Source: Desulfobulbus oligotrophicus (GTDB lineage: Bacteria > Desulfobacterota > Desulfobulbia > Desulfobulbales > Desulfobulbaceae). Taken from it: a stretch of 64,000 nt of DNA. The notes beneath the pieces were generated by a model. That model was given only the letters and a program-made list of their open reading frames with translations, was not told the origin of the DNA and did not search any database. A program made the translations under genes and the position numbers. The number at the start of each line of letters is the position of its first letter. Within the stretch, counting starts at the first letter, position 1. This document shows positions 17,460-27,543 of the stretch, piece after piece. The stretch is from the NCBI RefSeq assembly GCF_016446285.1, contig NZ_CP054140.1, positions 725,501 through 789,500 on the forward strand, given 5' to 3'.

Positions 17460-18935
17460 ATGAGACAAAACTATTTCAACACCTTACCGCTGCGTTTGCA
17501 GTTGGAAGAGTTGGGCAAATGCCGTTTTATGGATGAATCCGAATTCGCTGACGGTGTGAGCAGGCTCAAAGGTAAAAAGATCGTCATTGTCGGTTGTGGT
17601 GCCCAGGGGTTACACCAGGGGCTGAACCTGCGTGACTCGGGTCTGGACGTGTCGTATGCCCTGCGCGACTCCGCCATTAACGGGAAGCGACAGAGCTGGA
17701 AAAATGCCACTGATAACGGTTTCACCGTGGGCAACTATCAGCAGATGATTCCCACCGCCGACCTGGTCATCAACCTTACCCCTGACAAACAGCACTCCAA
17801 TGTTGTCAATGCGGTTATGCCTCTGATGAAACAGGGGGCCTGCCTCTCCTACTCGCACGGGTTTAACATCGTTGAAGAGGGAATGCAGATTCGTCCCGAC
17901 CTGACCGTCATCATGGTGGCTCCGAAAGCGCCGGGAACCGAGGTGCGTGAAGAGTATAAGCGAGGTTTCGGTGTGCCGACTCTGATCGCTGTACATCGGG
18001 AGAATGATCCCAACGGTGATGGGTGGGACATTGCCAAAGCCTACGCCGCCGCTACCGGCGGTCATCGGGCCGGTGTTCTGCAATCGTCCTTTGTGGCTGA
18101 GGTCAAATCCGATCTGATGGGTGAACAGACCATCCTCTGCGGGATGCTCCAGGCAGGCAGCCTGCTCTGCTTTGACAAGATGGTCAATGAAGGCATTGCC
18201 CCTGATTACGCCGCCAAACTGATCCAGTATGGCTGGGAAACCATCACTGAGGCGCTTAAACACGGTGGCATCACCAACATGATGGACCGGCTGACCAATC
18301 CCGCCAAACTGCAGGCTTTCTACCTCTCCGAAGAGATCAAGGAGATCCTGACACCACTTTTTGAACAGCACATGGACGACATCATGAGTGGGGAGTTCTC
18401 CAGAACCATGATGGAAGACTGGGACAATGACGACAAAAACCTGCTTGCCTGGCGTGCACAAACAGCGGAAACAGGTTTTGAAAAAACAGCCTCTTCTGCA
18501 GTTGCAATCAGTGAACAGGAGTATTTTGAGAAAGGTATCTTAATGGTGGCCATGATCAAGGCAGGGGTGGAACTGGCCTTTGACATCATGGTTGCCTCCG
18601 GTATCAGGGAGGAATCGGCTTACTATGAGAGTCTGCATGAGGTACCGCTGATCGCCAACCTGATTGCCCGCAAAAAACTCTATGAAATGAATGTGGTCAT
18701 CTCTGATACCGCTGAATACGGCTGTTATCTGTTTGCACATCAGGCAGTGCCGCTACTGGCCGATTTCATGAAGGAGATCGGCACCAATGTCATTGGCAAG
18801 GGGCTGGATGTCAAGGACAGTGCTGTGGACAATATTGAACTGATTGCGGTCAATGCCGCTATTCGTTATACCGTTGTCGAGCAGGTGGGCGAAGAACTCC
18901 GCTCGCACATGAGTGCCATGAAGCCGATCATCTGA
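17460..18935 (+). CDS. ilvC: Ketol-acid reductoisomerase, class II (long form)
   Basis: 491-residue NADPH- and Mg-dependent enzyme that converts acetolactate and acetohydroxybutyrate to dihydroxy acids in valine, leucine and isoleucine synthesis. It is the long class II type with a duplicated knotted domain, starting [21 protein letters not shown], with Rossmann motif [18 protein letters not shown], then [12 protein letters not shown] and [15 protein letters not shown]. Sequence resemblance to enterobacterial IlvC is strikingly high throughout. Many Desulfobacterota carry the short class I enzyme, so a transferred origin is possible. No other branched-chain genes are adjacent; a terminator follows directly. 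Confidence 0.95.
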   Translation: MRQNYFNTLPLRLQLEELGKCRFMDESEFADGVSRLKGKKIVIVGCGAQGLHQGLNLRDSGLDVSYALRDSAINGKRQSWKNATDNGFTVGNYQQMIPTADLVINLTPDKQHSNVVNAVMPLMKQGACLSYSHGFNIVEEGMQIRPDLTVIMVAPKAPGTEVREEYKRGFGVPTLIAVHRENDPNGDGWDIAKAYAAATGGHRAGVLQSSFVAEVKSDLMGEQTILCGMLQAGSLLCFDKMVNEGIAPDYAAKLIQYGWETITEALKHGGITNMMDRLTNPAKLQAFYLSEEIKEILTPLFEQHMDDIMSGEFSRTMMEDWDNDDKNLLAWRAQTAETGFEKTASSAVAISEQEYFEKGILMVAMIKAGVELAFDIMVASGIREESAYYESLHEVPLIANLIARKKLYEMNVVISDTAEYGCYLFAHQAVPLLADFMKEIGTNVIGKGLDVKDSAVDNIELIAVNAAIRYTVVEQVGEELRSHMSAMKPII

Positions 18936-18957
18936 CGGTTTTTTTCACAGTGCAATG

Positions 18958-18987
18958 CCCCCTCTGCTGCCCGGAGGGGGTTTTTTT
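18958..18987 (+). terminator. Intrinsic terminator of ilvC
   Basis: CCCCCTC (18958-18964) pairs with GAGGGGG (18974-18980) around a 9-base loop, followed by seven T residues, 22 bases after the ilvC stop. Confidence 0.9.
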
Positions 18988-19054
18988 ATGTGGCGGACAA
19001 TCTTCTGTTGCCTCCCCCAAAAACCGCAGACCATCGCTGCTATCAGCGCGATAT

Positions 19055-19942
19055 TCACTGTGTCCGATGGGCAGTCCACTCCTGATACAATAGAGAAACC
19101 ACGATCAAGAACAGCCCGATAAACGTTGCGGGATGGATCTGTTCATCGATGAACAGGTGCAGGAAGAGCAGGGATAAAAATGGCGTCAGGTAGATCAGAT
19201 TACTGAGGCGGGCCGTTGAAGACGAGAGCTTAAGGGCTGTCATCCAGAGAACAAAGGTCATCCCCATTTCAAACAGCCCGATGTAGATGAGTGCAGGCCA
19301 GGCAGCCTGGGGTGGCCGGACAAATCCACCAAACAGGGGGCTGACCAGCAGCGTACAGACCAGTCCGGAACAAAAACCAAGGAAGAGCTTAAGAACCGGA
19401 TCAACATCGTCTTTGGTATTGAGGAGCCAGAAAAAGGCCCAGATCACTGTTGAGCCGGCGGTCAGAAGCAACCCTGACCCGCTGAGTTCACCAAAGCCGA
19501 TAAACTGTCCCCGAGTGGCGATTATGATCGCTCCGATAAAACTGACACCAATGGCAGCGAGTTGACGTTTTTTGAGTGATTGCCCCAGGATAGGAGCCGC
19601 CAGCAGTGTCAGGACCACGGGCCACCCGTAGTTGAGGGCCATGGCGACCTGACCGGGCAGTCGGGCATAGGCGGCAAAAAGAACCAGGTAGTAACAAAAG
19701 GGGTTGAGAATACCGAGTAAGAGAGCCCTCCATACGGCTGAAACCGGGACAACTGTCAGCCCGGCTGATCGGCCCCGGACAAGCAGAAGCAGCAGCAGAG
19801 AAAGAGTTGAGATTGCCGTTGCATACAGCAGCAGGGAAAACGGGTCCACATGGCGCAGACCGATCTTGAAGGCCGAAGCTGCGCCACCCCAGAAGAGGAT
19901 GACCAGGCAGGTGAGAAGCGTGGCTGTTGCCCGCCGGCTCAC
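19055..19942 (-). CDS. EamA/RhaT-family drug/metabolite transporter
   Basis: About 295 residues with ten hydrophobic segments in two EamA repeats: LVILFWGGAASAFKIGLRHVDPFSLLLYA in the first and GSTVIWAFFWLLNT at the start of the second. By family it is an inner-membrane exporter; substrate unknown. The start is uncertain: the frame is open to an ATG at 20056, but that would overlap the convergently oriented reading of the upstream proline gene's 3' end by 52 bases and add a non-hydrophobic, Cys-containing N-terminus unlike the family. A GTG at 19942 or TTG at 19972 gives a normal N-terminus. It follows putA on the same strand and may be co-transcribed. Confidence 0.82.
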   Translation of the reverse strand: MSRRATATLLTCLVILFWGGAASAFKIGLRHVDPFSLLLYATAISTLSLLLLLLVRGRSAGLTVVPVSAVWRALLLGILNPFCYYLVLFAAYARLPGQVAMALNYGWPVVLTLLAAPILGQSLKKRQLAAIGVSFIGAIIIATRGQFIGFGELSGSGLLLTAGSTVIWAFFWLLNTKDDVDPVLKLFLGFCSGLVCTLLVSPLFGGFVRPPQAAWPALIYIGLFEMGMTFVLWMTALKLSSSTARLSNLIYLTPFLSLLFLHLFIDEQIHPATFIGLFLIVVSLLYQEWTAHRTQ

Positions 19943-20004
19943 AGCAGGGCGGAGTTTTTTACGTGTTGACAAAGAGTACCGCCAGGCCTGATCGGATGGA
20001 CAGC

Positions 20005-23000
20005 TCAATCCACCGCACGTTCGCCCACATTCCCATACCGGTGATAGTTGTTGCACATTGCCTGCTGCCGCAGATAGTGGAGCAGTTCAAACCGGCCTTC
20101 CATGCACACCGGTGTCCGGGCAATCCACGTTCCGGTACGGGCGGCGGCTGTGAGCACTGCAACAGGAACCCGGTCCGGTGCTGCGTAACGCAGGCGCTCC
20201 AGACTGCTGATTCGTGCGGCCAGCTGCTCATCGGTTTCAGTTACCAAAGAGACACCGTGCAAGAATCGTTTGCCCTGGTGCCCTGTTAAAAATTCAACGA
20301 CCTGGTTTGTCAGATCCGGCGGCAGAGAAAGACCGGGGGTGCAGCCGGCGAAGAGAGCGGCGGCACAGCGTGCCAGCGTGGCAAACAGACTGTCATCAGG
20401 ATGGAGACGAATAACCAGATCCTTGATCGGCAACCAGCGCAGCTGATTGTCCTGACCGCGAAGATGGAAGTAGTCCCGGGTTAGTCCGTAACAGGTTTCC
20501 ATACTGTGGATATAGCTGGTTACCGCTCTGATGGTCTGTTCAAGATCCCCCCGAAATGACGGCCAGTGCCCCCATCGGAGCAGACGACGCCACTCCTGTG
20601 TGATCACAAAAAGTCTGTGCTCACCGCTGGGCGGTGTCATTGCAGGCGGCTCGGTTTCCGTGACACACATGAACTGACTCACGTACTCGATACTTCCGGC
20701 CTTGAGCCCCGGCCCCAGGGATGATTTCCCCATCCCCCCAAAGGGTTGACGCAGGACAATGGCGCCGGTGGTGGAACGGTTGATGTACAGGTTACCGGCC
20801 CTGATCCGTGCCTTCCATGTCTCCTGCTCCCGGGTGTCCAGGCTCTCCAGGCCACTGGTCAGACCGTAACCGGTCTGATTGACAAGGTTGATCGCCTCAT
20901 TGAGATTCTCGGCCCGCATCACCCCCAAAACCGGCCCGAACAGTTCGGTCAGATGGGTGAAACTTCCCGGTCGGACCCCGTACTTAATACCCGGCGACCA
21001 GAGCTGTGGATTTCCATTGACCATGGTTGGCGCCAGGGCCCACTCCTCACCGGCCTCCAGGGTGGTCAGCCCTCGCAGCAGCTCACCGGCAGGTGGCCGA
21101 ATGAGCGGTCCGAGGCGGGTGGCAAAATCCCATGCTGAACCGACCTGTATGCTGGCAGCGGCATCCACCAGCTGCCGACGAAAACGACTGTCGTCATAGA
21201 CTGTTTTTTCTAAAATAAGCAGTGAAGTGGCGCTGCATTTCTGACCGCTGTTTGAAAACGCCGAGTGAAGGACGTTTTTAACTGCCTGGTCGCGATCGGC
21301 CATGTCGGTGACGATGGTGGCGTTCTTGCCGCCGGTTTCTGCCGCCAGATACACCCCCGGACTTTGCGCGAGGATACGCAGACCGGTCTCGGTTCCACCG
21401 GTGAGGATGATGGCGGACACACGCTCATCCGCAGTGAGGATCGGGGCAACGTCCGCACCCGAACAGGGAAGGAACTGCAGCGTTTTTTGCGAAACGCCGG
21501 CCTCCCAGAAACATTGGCAGAGACGATAGCCGGTCAGCACGGCATCTGATGAGGGCTTGAAGATAACCGTATTGCCAGCGGCCAGTGCTGCGGCAATCCC
21601 GCCGCAGGGGATGGCGATGGGGAAATTCCACGGCGCAATAACCAGCACCGTACCCTGCCCAGAGAGCTGCACGTTCGGTAAGGTATCAAATTCGGAGGCT
21701 GCCAGGGGATACAACTCGGTGAAATCAATCGCCTCGGAAACCTCAATATCGGCCTCGGTGCAGATCTTACCGGTTTCAGCCATCGCCATCCCGACAAGAT
21801 CCGCCCGGGCGGCCCTGAGAGCCATGGCTGCCTGTGACAACACCCGGTGCCGCTCACGGCTGTTCAAACGGCGCCAGCCATCCGTATCAGCAGTTGCAGC
21901 CGTCAGAGCGCGGTGGGCATCCTCAGCCACACCCCGGACATAACGGCCAACGAGCATTCCAGGGCGACTGGGATCATGACAGTCGACAACCGGACGATCT
22001 TGCGCAAGGATTTCACCGTTAATAACCAGAGGAACAGCAATCACCTCTTCCTCTTGCACCTTGTGCCATTGCTCGCGAATTGCCTCAACCCAGCCGCGGT
22101 TAGCAGCCAGAGCCCAGTCTGTATCCGGCTCATTGACAAAAAACGAGCGCGGGACAACAGGCTTTTGTGCGGTAAAGGTTTCAGCCCCGCGGTTCTGGGT
22201 ACGATTGGGAGTTGTCCGGACGGTCGTTGTGCAGGAACGGCGAAATCCAGCCTCAAGCATCTTCCATTGAGGGGAGCCGACCTTAAGACGGGGGGCAAAT
22301 CGCAAAAAATTTTCCGGGGCGGTATTTTCATCCAAACGGCGGATCAGGTAGGCAACGGCATTGATAAACTCGTGTTGAGCGGCAACCGGTGCATACAGGA
22401 GCAGGTCTGCCCCTGATTCCTGAAGAGCACGGCGTACATGATCAGCCATGCCTTCCAGCATCTCGTAACAGAAAAAAGATTCAACACCGTTGGCCCTGGC
22501 AAGGACACCGGCATAGGCAAGGTCAAAGAGATTATGGGAGGCTATACCAAGATGCACCGCACGGATATTTTCCGGCTGCATCCCGTAGGCGATCATCTGT
22601 TTGAAGTTGGCATCAACCTCCAGTTTGGTATCGTAGGGTGCCTGCGGCCAGTTGTTTAAGGCGGCATCAAGCTTTTCCATCTCCATGTTGGCCCCTTTCA
22701 CGATCCTGAGTTTGATGGGACCGCCCCCCCGGGCCTGTCGCTTTTGCGCCCAGGCGGTCAGCTCCTGCTGAATGGCATAACTGTCCGGCAGATAGGCCTG
22801 GAGCACGATACCGGCTGAAAGTTCAAGAAACTCCTCCTGGTCTAAGGTCGTTGTAAACACATGATAGGTAATCTCCAGATCCCGGTACTCTTCCATATCC
22901 AGGTTGACAAATTTAGCACCAGTGGTGCCGTCGGGACGGTTGACACTGTGTTTCCCGGCTGCCCGGTAGATAGCGGTCAGGCGCTCCCTGAGGAGATCAA

Positions 23001-23592
23001 CGGTCTGCCTGAAGGCCAGAGAACTGATCTGAGAGTAGAGGGTGGAAATTTTAATGGAGATACATTCAATCTCCGGGTCAGCCATGTCTTGCATGTAGGT
23101 GGCCAGCCGATGGGCGGCCTCTTCTTCACCGAGAACCGCCTCACCGAGGTGGTTGATGTTCATACGCACACCCTGCTGGTGGCGCTGACGAAGATGGGCG
23201 TGCAACCGGTCCAGCTCTCCCGGAAGAATGACCTGCCCGGCTCCGGAACGCATTCCCTTGATCAGGGGCGAGACCACCGGTGCAGTCAACTGTGGAGGCA
23301 AGGATGCGAACAGACGGAGCGCCAGCCGTTCCGTCAAGGTCAGGCTGCGGGGCAAACCGTGCTTGCGGAGCAGGCTGCGGAGCTGATCAGCCACCCTCTG
23401 GTGGGAATCAGGCCGAAAACTCTGATCAATAATGCGACTGAGGAGCACCTTGTCTCCGGGATTGGCCATCAGCCGCTGTAAGCGGCGCTGATAGCCCTGT
23501 TCAGCACGGGTAAGCAGCTGGTTGGCACGATTTTGCCACTGTTCGGCCAGGGTCACTGTCTGGTCAATGATCAACGGATCGAGGTCGGGCAT
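20005..23592 (-). CDS. putA: Bifunctional proline dehydrogenase / L-glutamate-gamma-semialdehyde dehydrogenase
   Basis: 1195-residue enzyme that oxidises proline to glutamate in two steps. Residues about 90-470 form the FAD-binding PRODH barrel (LRIVKGANMEMEKL; YEMLEGMADHVRRAL; the RRLDENTAPENFLRF active-site helix). Residues about 530-1000 form the aldehyde dehydrogenase, with LVIAPWNFPIAIPCGGIAAALAAGN, catalytic Glu in AETGGKNATIV and Cys in SNSGQKCSA. The last 190 or so residues are a further domain of the long PutA type. There is no N-terminal ribbon-helix-helix, so it is not the autorepressor type. Electrons presumably enter the quinone pool. It probably lets the cell use proline as carbon and energy source. 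Confidence 0.93.
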   Translation of the reverse strand: MPDLDPLIIDQTVTLAEQWQNRANQLLTRAEQGYQRRLQRLMANPGDKVLLSRIIDQSFRPDSHQRVADQLRSLLRKHGLPRSLTLTERLALRLFASLPPQLTAPVVSPLIKGMRSGAGQVILPGELDRLHAHLRQRHQQGVRMNINHLGEAVLGEEEAAHRLATYMQDMADPEIECISIKISTLYSQISSLAFRQTVDLLRERLTAIYRAAGKHSVNRPDGTTGAKFVNLDMEEYRDLEITYHVFTTTLDQEEFLELSAGIVLQAYLPDSYAIQQELTAWAQKRQARGGGPIKLRIVKGANMEMEKLDAALNNWPQAPYDTKLEVDANFKQMIAYGMQPENIRAVHLGIASHNLFDLAYAGVLARANGVESFFCYEMLEGMADHVRRALQESGADLLLYAPVAAQHEFINAVAYLIRRLDENTAPENFLRFAPRLKVGSPQWKMLEAGFRRSCTTTVRTTPNRTQNRGAETFTAQKPVVPRSFFVNEPDTDWALAANRGWVEAIREQWHKVQEEEVIAVPLVINGEILAQDRPVVDCHDPSRPGMLVGRYVRGVAEDAHRALTAATADTDGWRRLNSRERHRVLSQAAMALRAARADLVGMAMAETGKICTEADIEVSEAIDFTELYPLAASEFDTLPNVQLSGQGTVLVIAPWNFPIAIPCGGIAAALAAGNTVIFKPSSDAVLTGYRLCQCFWEAGVSQKTLQFLPCSGADVAPILTADERVSAIILTGGTETGLRILAQSPGVYLAAETGGKNATIVTDMADRDQAVKNVLHSAFSNSGQKCSATSLLILEKTVYDDSRFRRQLVDAAASIQVGSAWDFATRLGPLIRPPAGELLRGLTTLEAGEEWALAPTMVNGNPQLWSPGIKYGVRPGSFTHLTELFGPVLGVMRAENLNEAINLVNQTGYGLTSGLESLDTREQETWKARIRAGNLYINRSTTGAIVLRQPFGGMGKSSLGPGLKAGSIEYVSQFMCVTETEPPAMTPPSGEHRLFVITQEWRRLLRWGHWPSFRGDLEQTIRAVTSYIHSMETCYGLTRDYFHLRGQDNQLRWLPIKDLVIRLHPDDSLFATLARCAAALFAGCTPGLSLPPDLTNQVVEFLTGHQGKRFLHGVSLVTETDEQLAARISSLERLRYAAPDRVPVAVLTAAARTGTWIARTPVCMEGRFELLHYLRQQAMCNNYHRYGNVGERAVD

Positions 23593-23994
23593 GGGATCAC
23601 CTTGCAGTGCAGAGAATGAGATAATAAAATCGCTATGTTGGATAGGGATATCCAGAGGAAAACCATCTGGGCCGAAAAGAGATCTGCCCGGGTTGCAAAG
23701 CAGCGGGAAGTTAACCTGATCAGCCTGTGCATGGTGGATCTACCCACGGCTGCCGGAGTCGATTCGATGTCCTGATCGCGGCTCTTTGCAGAGACACTAT
23801 TTTCCGGATGCCTGGAGCTGAAATCCAGACTGTCGGGGTCGTTGATACAGAGCAGCAGACTCGTGTTCATGGGGCAGCCGAATGTGTACTCCGGCGCATC
23901 GGTCTGTTCACCGTTCTGCAGTTCAGGCCACCGGAACAGCCCGGTATATCTGTCGGATACACAAAGAGTTGATCCGGTGCAACTGAAGGGATAG
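23593..23994. other. 402-base gap with no recognisable gene
   Basis: A minus-strand open frame spans most of the gap and runs into putA, but it lacks a ribosome site and has no recognisable motif. Upstream of putA only a short AT-rich tract is visible. Nothing further is seen. Confidence 0.45.
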
Positions 23995-24420
23995 TTACAG
24001 GGTTTTATCCTCAAGGTTGATCAGGGCCTTCTGAGCTGCCAGCTCCACCTTTTCGATGAGTTCACGGACATCAATGGGCTTGAGACAGTAATCAAAGGCC
24101 CCGCTTTCCATTCCCTCTATTCCGGATTGCACGGAAGCGTGGCCGGTGAGAATAATCACCTCAACCAGTGGCCAGTGTTCTTTGATCTTACGCAGGCACT
24201 GAATGCCGTCCATGCCGGGCATGTTCATGTCCATGATCACCACATCCAGGCGTTGATCTTCCAAAAGTTCCAGCGCTTCAAAACAGCTTCCGGAAACACT
24301 GAGACGGATCCCGGCCCGGCCCAGGTGCTTTTGCATGATCTCCTTGAACTCGGACTCATCATCAACCAGCAGCAGATGAATTTTTAATGCAGCATCAAGG
24401 CCTGCAAACTGATTACTCAT
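23995..24420 (-). CDS. Single-domain response regulator
   Basis: 141-residue stand-alone receiver. The acidic pair is in LLLVDDESEF, the phosphorylatable Asp in VVIMDMNMPGMDG, the switch Thr in ILTGHAS and the Lys in CLKPID. There is no output domain. The protein belongs to the same subfamily as those encoded at 27115, 34596 and 42349, all with ILTGHxS and a KPxE/D..ELxEK helix. No kinase lies next to it; the one sensor kinase in the window (40578) is a possible partner. AAGGAC precedes the ATG. Confidence 0.85.
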   Translation of the reverse strand: MSNQFAGLDAALKIHLLLVDDESEFKEIMQKHLGRAGIRLSVSGSCFEALELLEDQRLDVVIMDMNMPGMDGIQCLRKIKEHWPLVEVIILTGHASVQSGIEGMESGAFDYCLKPIDVRELIEKVELAAQKALINLEDKTL

Positions 24421-25067
24421 GGTTCAGCTTGTCCTTTATCTCGTGAATAACGCTGACTGGGCAGCAGTGCACACGGCCATTATTTATCAGCATTTTTTCA
24501 GATAGTACACATGAACGGCAAGATGATCGAGACTGTCGAGCTCCCCAGCCGCAGCTGCTCCGATCCTTCTCCGTCCACTGGTCAAGTCTGTCGACTCAGG
24601 TATTCATTTTAGACAGACAGGAAAACAGTAACGCCCCATGGCCGGTCTTCCAGCAAAACCGCGACCAGAGCATTCTGTTATCTTGATTTAGCGAACGAGA
24701 GTACAACACTTTTCCGAAATAAGAAAATAATTTATCGTGCTCAGGAAAAAGTGAGCCCTGCAATCAAGGGATATCAGCCTGGAGAGACGCCAATTCAAAC
24801 CGGAATCTGATGGATTCTGCATGCGCCGGAGGAGCTTAAGAAGCAAAATGAGCGGTTGGTTATGTACCATGGGACACGAGCGTGCCCATTGTGCACCGGC
24901 TCTGTCAACCCGGTCTTGCCGGTGAGCGGAGGACTGCTGTGATCTGAGGTTTGTACAGGTGGCGGCACAACATCTGGTCGCACCGGGTTATGGTACTGTC
25001 ATGGAGAAGGCCGCGACAAGGTCTGTCGCGGCCGTTGCAGGATCAATCCAGATGTTGGAGTGATCGA
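24421..25067. other. 647-base gap with no recognisable gene
   Basis: No open frame with a ribosome site or family motif is visible on either strand. The right end holds a 10-bp terminator-like hairpin (25009-25033). The left 200 bases are the probable promoter region of the response regulator at 24420, but no clear -24/-12 or -35/-10 pair stands out. Confidence 0.45.
25009..25033 (-). terminator. Hairpin terminating the TauE/SafE operon
   Basis: GGCCGCGACA (25009-25018) and TGTCGCGGCC (25024-25033) form a perfect 10-bp stem with a 5-base loop, 35 bases past the stop of the minus-strand gene at 25068. On that strand it is followed by TTCTCC, a weak U-tract. Confidence 0.65.
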
Positions 25068-25769
25068 TCAATGGTCAAGCTTGATACCTAAGCCTTCAAA
25101 CAAGTACAGCAGCCCGTACCCGTACCACATGGTGTAGATAACGTAAAAGGCCAGCGCGGCAATCAGAAGAACCATCTCTTCCTTCACCGGTTTAGCCTCC
25201 ACCTCGTAGAAGTTGTAGGCAGGTTCCACAGACTTTGCCATACAGTTTTTAACAAACTTCGCCTGCTCGAATTGACCGGACCCGGTGAAGTCTTTTTCCA
25301 TGGCATCAAGAGCCTGGTGCCACGAATAAACAACCTGCCGTTCAGTCACCCCATACTTGGTTTTCAGAGCGGTACCGTCATTTTTGTACATGAGATCAGC
25401 ATCGCTGAGTATGGTGGCCATCATTGCTCCGAAATCACCACTCACCTGTACCTGGTCACCTTCAGTGGTGGCATCGATGGTGTTCGTGGTCAACAGCTGG
25501 GCAACAATGGCGGCGTCGGCTTCATTTTTCATCTTCAACGTGGCAGAAAACTGCTGCCCGTCGTACTTCTTTGCCTGTTCCAGCTGACCGGGGATATAAT
25601 AGGCTGAACTTTTTGCCAACTGGTTGAAAAAGTTATCAAGATAATCGAGTCCGTTCACCTTCTGACCACCTGCACCTGGAAACAGCGGCGAAAAGATGGC
25701 AAAAAGAACGACGAAGAAGGAGGCCAGCAGGACTATGCTGGTGGTTTTAAGTTGTGCTGAACTAGCCAT
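25068..25769 (-). CDS. Uncharacterised membrane-anchored protein next to TauE/SafE permease
   Basis: 233-residue protein with one hydrophobic helix at each end (about 10-30 and 196-222) and a soluble middle of about 160 residues, so the centre probably lies in the periplasm. The central part has YYIPGQLEQAKKYDGQQFSATLKMKNEADA and a Cys in KNCMAKSVEP. I do not recognise the family. It starts one base after the TauE/SafE stop, with AGGTGA as ribosome site, so it is almost certainly co-translated and may be an accessory or substrate-binding partner of that permease. A terminator-like hairpin follows. Confidence 0.7.
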   Translation of the reverse strand: MASSAQLKTTSIVLLASFFVVLFAIFSPLFPGAGGQKVNGLDYLDNFFNQLAKSSAYYIPGQLEQAKKYDGQQFSATLKMKNEADAAIVAQLLTTNTIDATTEGDQVQVSGDFGAMMATILSDADLMYKNDGTALKTKYGVTERQVVYSWHQALDAMEKDFTGSGQFEQAKFVKNCMAKSVEPAYNFYEVEAKPVKEEMVLLIAALAFYVIYTMWYGYGLLYLFEGLGIKLDH

Positions 25770-25770
25770 A

Positions 25771-27051
25771 TCAGTTCACCTCTTTTGGTCTCAGAACACT
25801 GAGGTTGGAGAAAAAGCAGTAAAAAACCCATACCGCAAAGGTAGTGATAATGATGAAAAATCCGGCATTACCTATCATGTCAGCGATTTTAATGACGTCT
25901 TGCGACAGGCTGATATAACCCATCTTTACCAGTTTGTCGGGAAGAGCACAGACCCGGTTCAGGAAACCCGCGCTGACGGTTATCGCATAGAATCCGCGGA
26001 TAGTGGTCCCTGGAACCACCTTGGTAACAATTGAACCGATCTGGATACCGATCAGTGAGCCAAGCAGCATGCCCATGGCCAGGGTATAGAAGATGAAGCC
26101 ATAGATGGCATACTGACCAATGGCGGCGTACCCGGCGGTAAAGACAATCTGGAAGATGTCGGTCCCGACGGTGGTCATGGAGGAGACGCCCAAACCGTAG
26201 ACGAACATCGGGAAGGTCAGAAATCCGCCGCCAACGCCCATGATCGCCGCTGCCATACCAACGATAAACCCGGAGATAACCAGAAAGAGAGCCGATATCC
26301 GGCGACCGCCGGGGGTAACAGATTCATCAAAGGTCAGCATCGGCGGAATATTGATGGACTGCAGACGTTTACCCATTGCCGGAATCTCTTCAGCGATCCT
26401 GGTTGCTCCTTCTGCAACCACCACCTTCTTGGAACGGGATTTGAGATAATCGCTCATGGCATAGTAGGCCAGGAAACCAAGGATAATCACATAAACAGAG
26501 GTGATAAACATGTCACTTAAGACCGGATTGGCGTCATAAATACTCCGGTTGATGTAACCGCCGACCGTGGTTCCCACAACGGCACCGATCAGAAAGGTCA
26601 CCGCCAGCGACACCGAGATATTACCGAGCTTGCGATGGAGAACCGAGCCCATGATCGCCTTGGCAAAGATGTGAAACAGGTCCGTACCGACTGCAAGGAT
26701 ACCTTTGACGCCGGCACTCATCAGCGCCGGTGCGATAATAAAGCCGCCACCAGCCCCGATACAACCGGTGATCAGACCGGCACACAGGCCGACCAGCACA
26801 GAGGCACCGAAAATAAGGTTGGTATAATGAGAGGGGCCATAGGCCGACTTACCGCCGATAAAAGACGGCAACGCCTGGCCGATGGCGTCTGCAAAGGCAT
26901 ACCCTCCCAAAAAGACGGGAATCATCAGTAAACCGAGCACCAGCAGCCGCTTGCGACTCTTCAGAATGTTGGTGGACATTTCCAATTCCCATCGGGCATG
27001 GGCCCTGGCCCCGGCCATCATGAATTGGTTCAGATCACGAAAAAAATTCAT
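25771..27051 (-). CDS. TauE/SafE-family sulfur-anion permease
   Basis: 426-residue membrane protein with about eight to nine helices arranged as two repeats, each with the family's glycine motif: GCIGAGGGFIIAPAL (about 100) and GVGGGFLTFPMFVYG (about 275). Family members export sulfite, sulfoacetate or related organosulfur anions. An N-terminal 30-residue cytosolic segment precedes the first helix, and a hydrophilic loop of about 45 residues separates the repeats; this long form is common in sulfate reducers. It is preceded by a receiver gene (27115) and followed by a partner membrane protein, so transport may be under two-component control. Confidence 0.87.
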   Translation of the reverse strand: MNFFRDLNQFMMAGARAHARWELEMSTNILKSRKRLLVLGLLMIPVFLGGYAFADAIGQALPSFIGGKSAYGPSHYTNLIFGASVLVGLCAGLITGCIGAGGGFIIAPALMSAGVKGILAVGTDLFHIFAKAIMGSVLHRKLGNISVSLAVTFLIGAVVGTTVGGYINRSIYDANPVLSDMFITSVYVIILGFLAYYAMSDYLKSRSKKVVVAEGATRIAEEIPAMGKRLQSINIPPMLTFDESVTPGGRRISALFLVISGFIVGMAAAIMGVGGGFLTFPMFVYGLGVSSMTTVGTDIFQIVFTAGYAAIGQYAIYGFIFYTLAMGMLLGSLIGIQIGSIVTKVVPGTTIRGFYAITVSAGFLNRVCALPDKLVKMGYISLSQDVIKIADMIGNAGFFIIITTFAVWVFYCFFSNLSVLRPKEVN

Positions 27052-27114
27052 TGTTTTCTCCTTTCTGCTGTCAATGCAAACAGCCTGATTGTTGTGGACG
27101 AAAACCCCACCGAT

Positions 27115-27543
27115 TCAGCTCGGCCGGGACATATCTTTTTTAATTTGGGCCATCTCGATTTTTTCCTGCTGACTCCGCTTGCGCTCATAGGCGGCATTGA
27201 GTTTTTCAACCAGCGGATCGAGTTCCATGGGCTTCATCAGATAATCAAAGGCGCCATATTTAATGCCGTTGATTCCGGATTCCACCGATGCATGTCCCGT
27301 GAGCATGACAACTTCGGTCATCGGTGCAATTCGTTTGATCTCCCGCAGAGTTTCGATACCGTCACGACCCGGCATTTTCACGTCGAGCAAAACAACATCA
27401 TAGTTTTTCCTGGTGATCATTTCCAAAGCTGTGTCTCCGTCCGGTGCGCTTTCGCATTCAAGATCGCGCTTCGTCAGACGTTTGGTGGTCATTTCACGAA
27501 ATTCCTCTTCATCATCAACAATCAAAACAGTGTACAGTGCCAT
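27115..27543 (-). CDS. Single-domain response regulator
   Basis: 142-residue stand-alone receiver: acidic pair IVDDEEEF, phospho-Asp in VVLLDVKMPGRDG, Thr in MLTGHAS, Lys in LMKPME. GAGGAGG precedes the ATG. It heads the TauE/SafE operon (63 bases upstream of the permease). With no DNA-binding domain it must act by protein contact, perhaps with one of the two sigma-54 activators or with a kinase elsewhere. All phosphorylation residues are intact, unlike the pseudo-receiver at 28838. Confidence 0.86.
   Translation of the reverse strand: MALYTVLIVDDEEEFREMTTKRLTKRDLECESAPDGDTALEMITRKNYDVVLLDVKMPGRDGIETLREIKRIAPMTEVVMLTGHASVESGINGIKYGAFDYLMKPMELDPLVEKLNAAYERKRSQQEKIEMAQIKKDMSRPS

Noticed and set aside
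23571-24014. 147-codon minus-strand open frame between putA and a receiver gene
   Set aside because: No ribosome site, no recognisable motif, overlaps both neighbours, and codon use unlike the surrounding genes.
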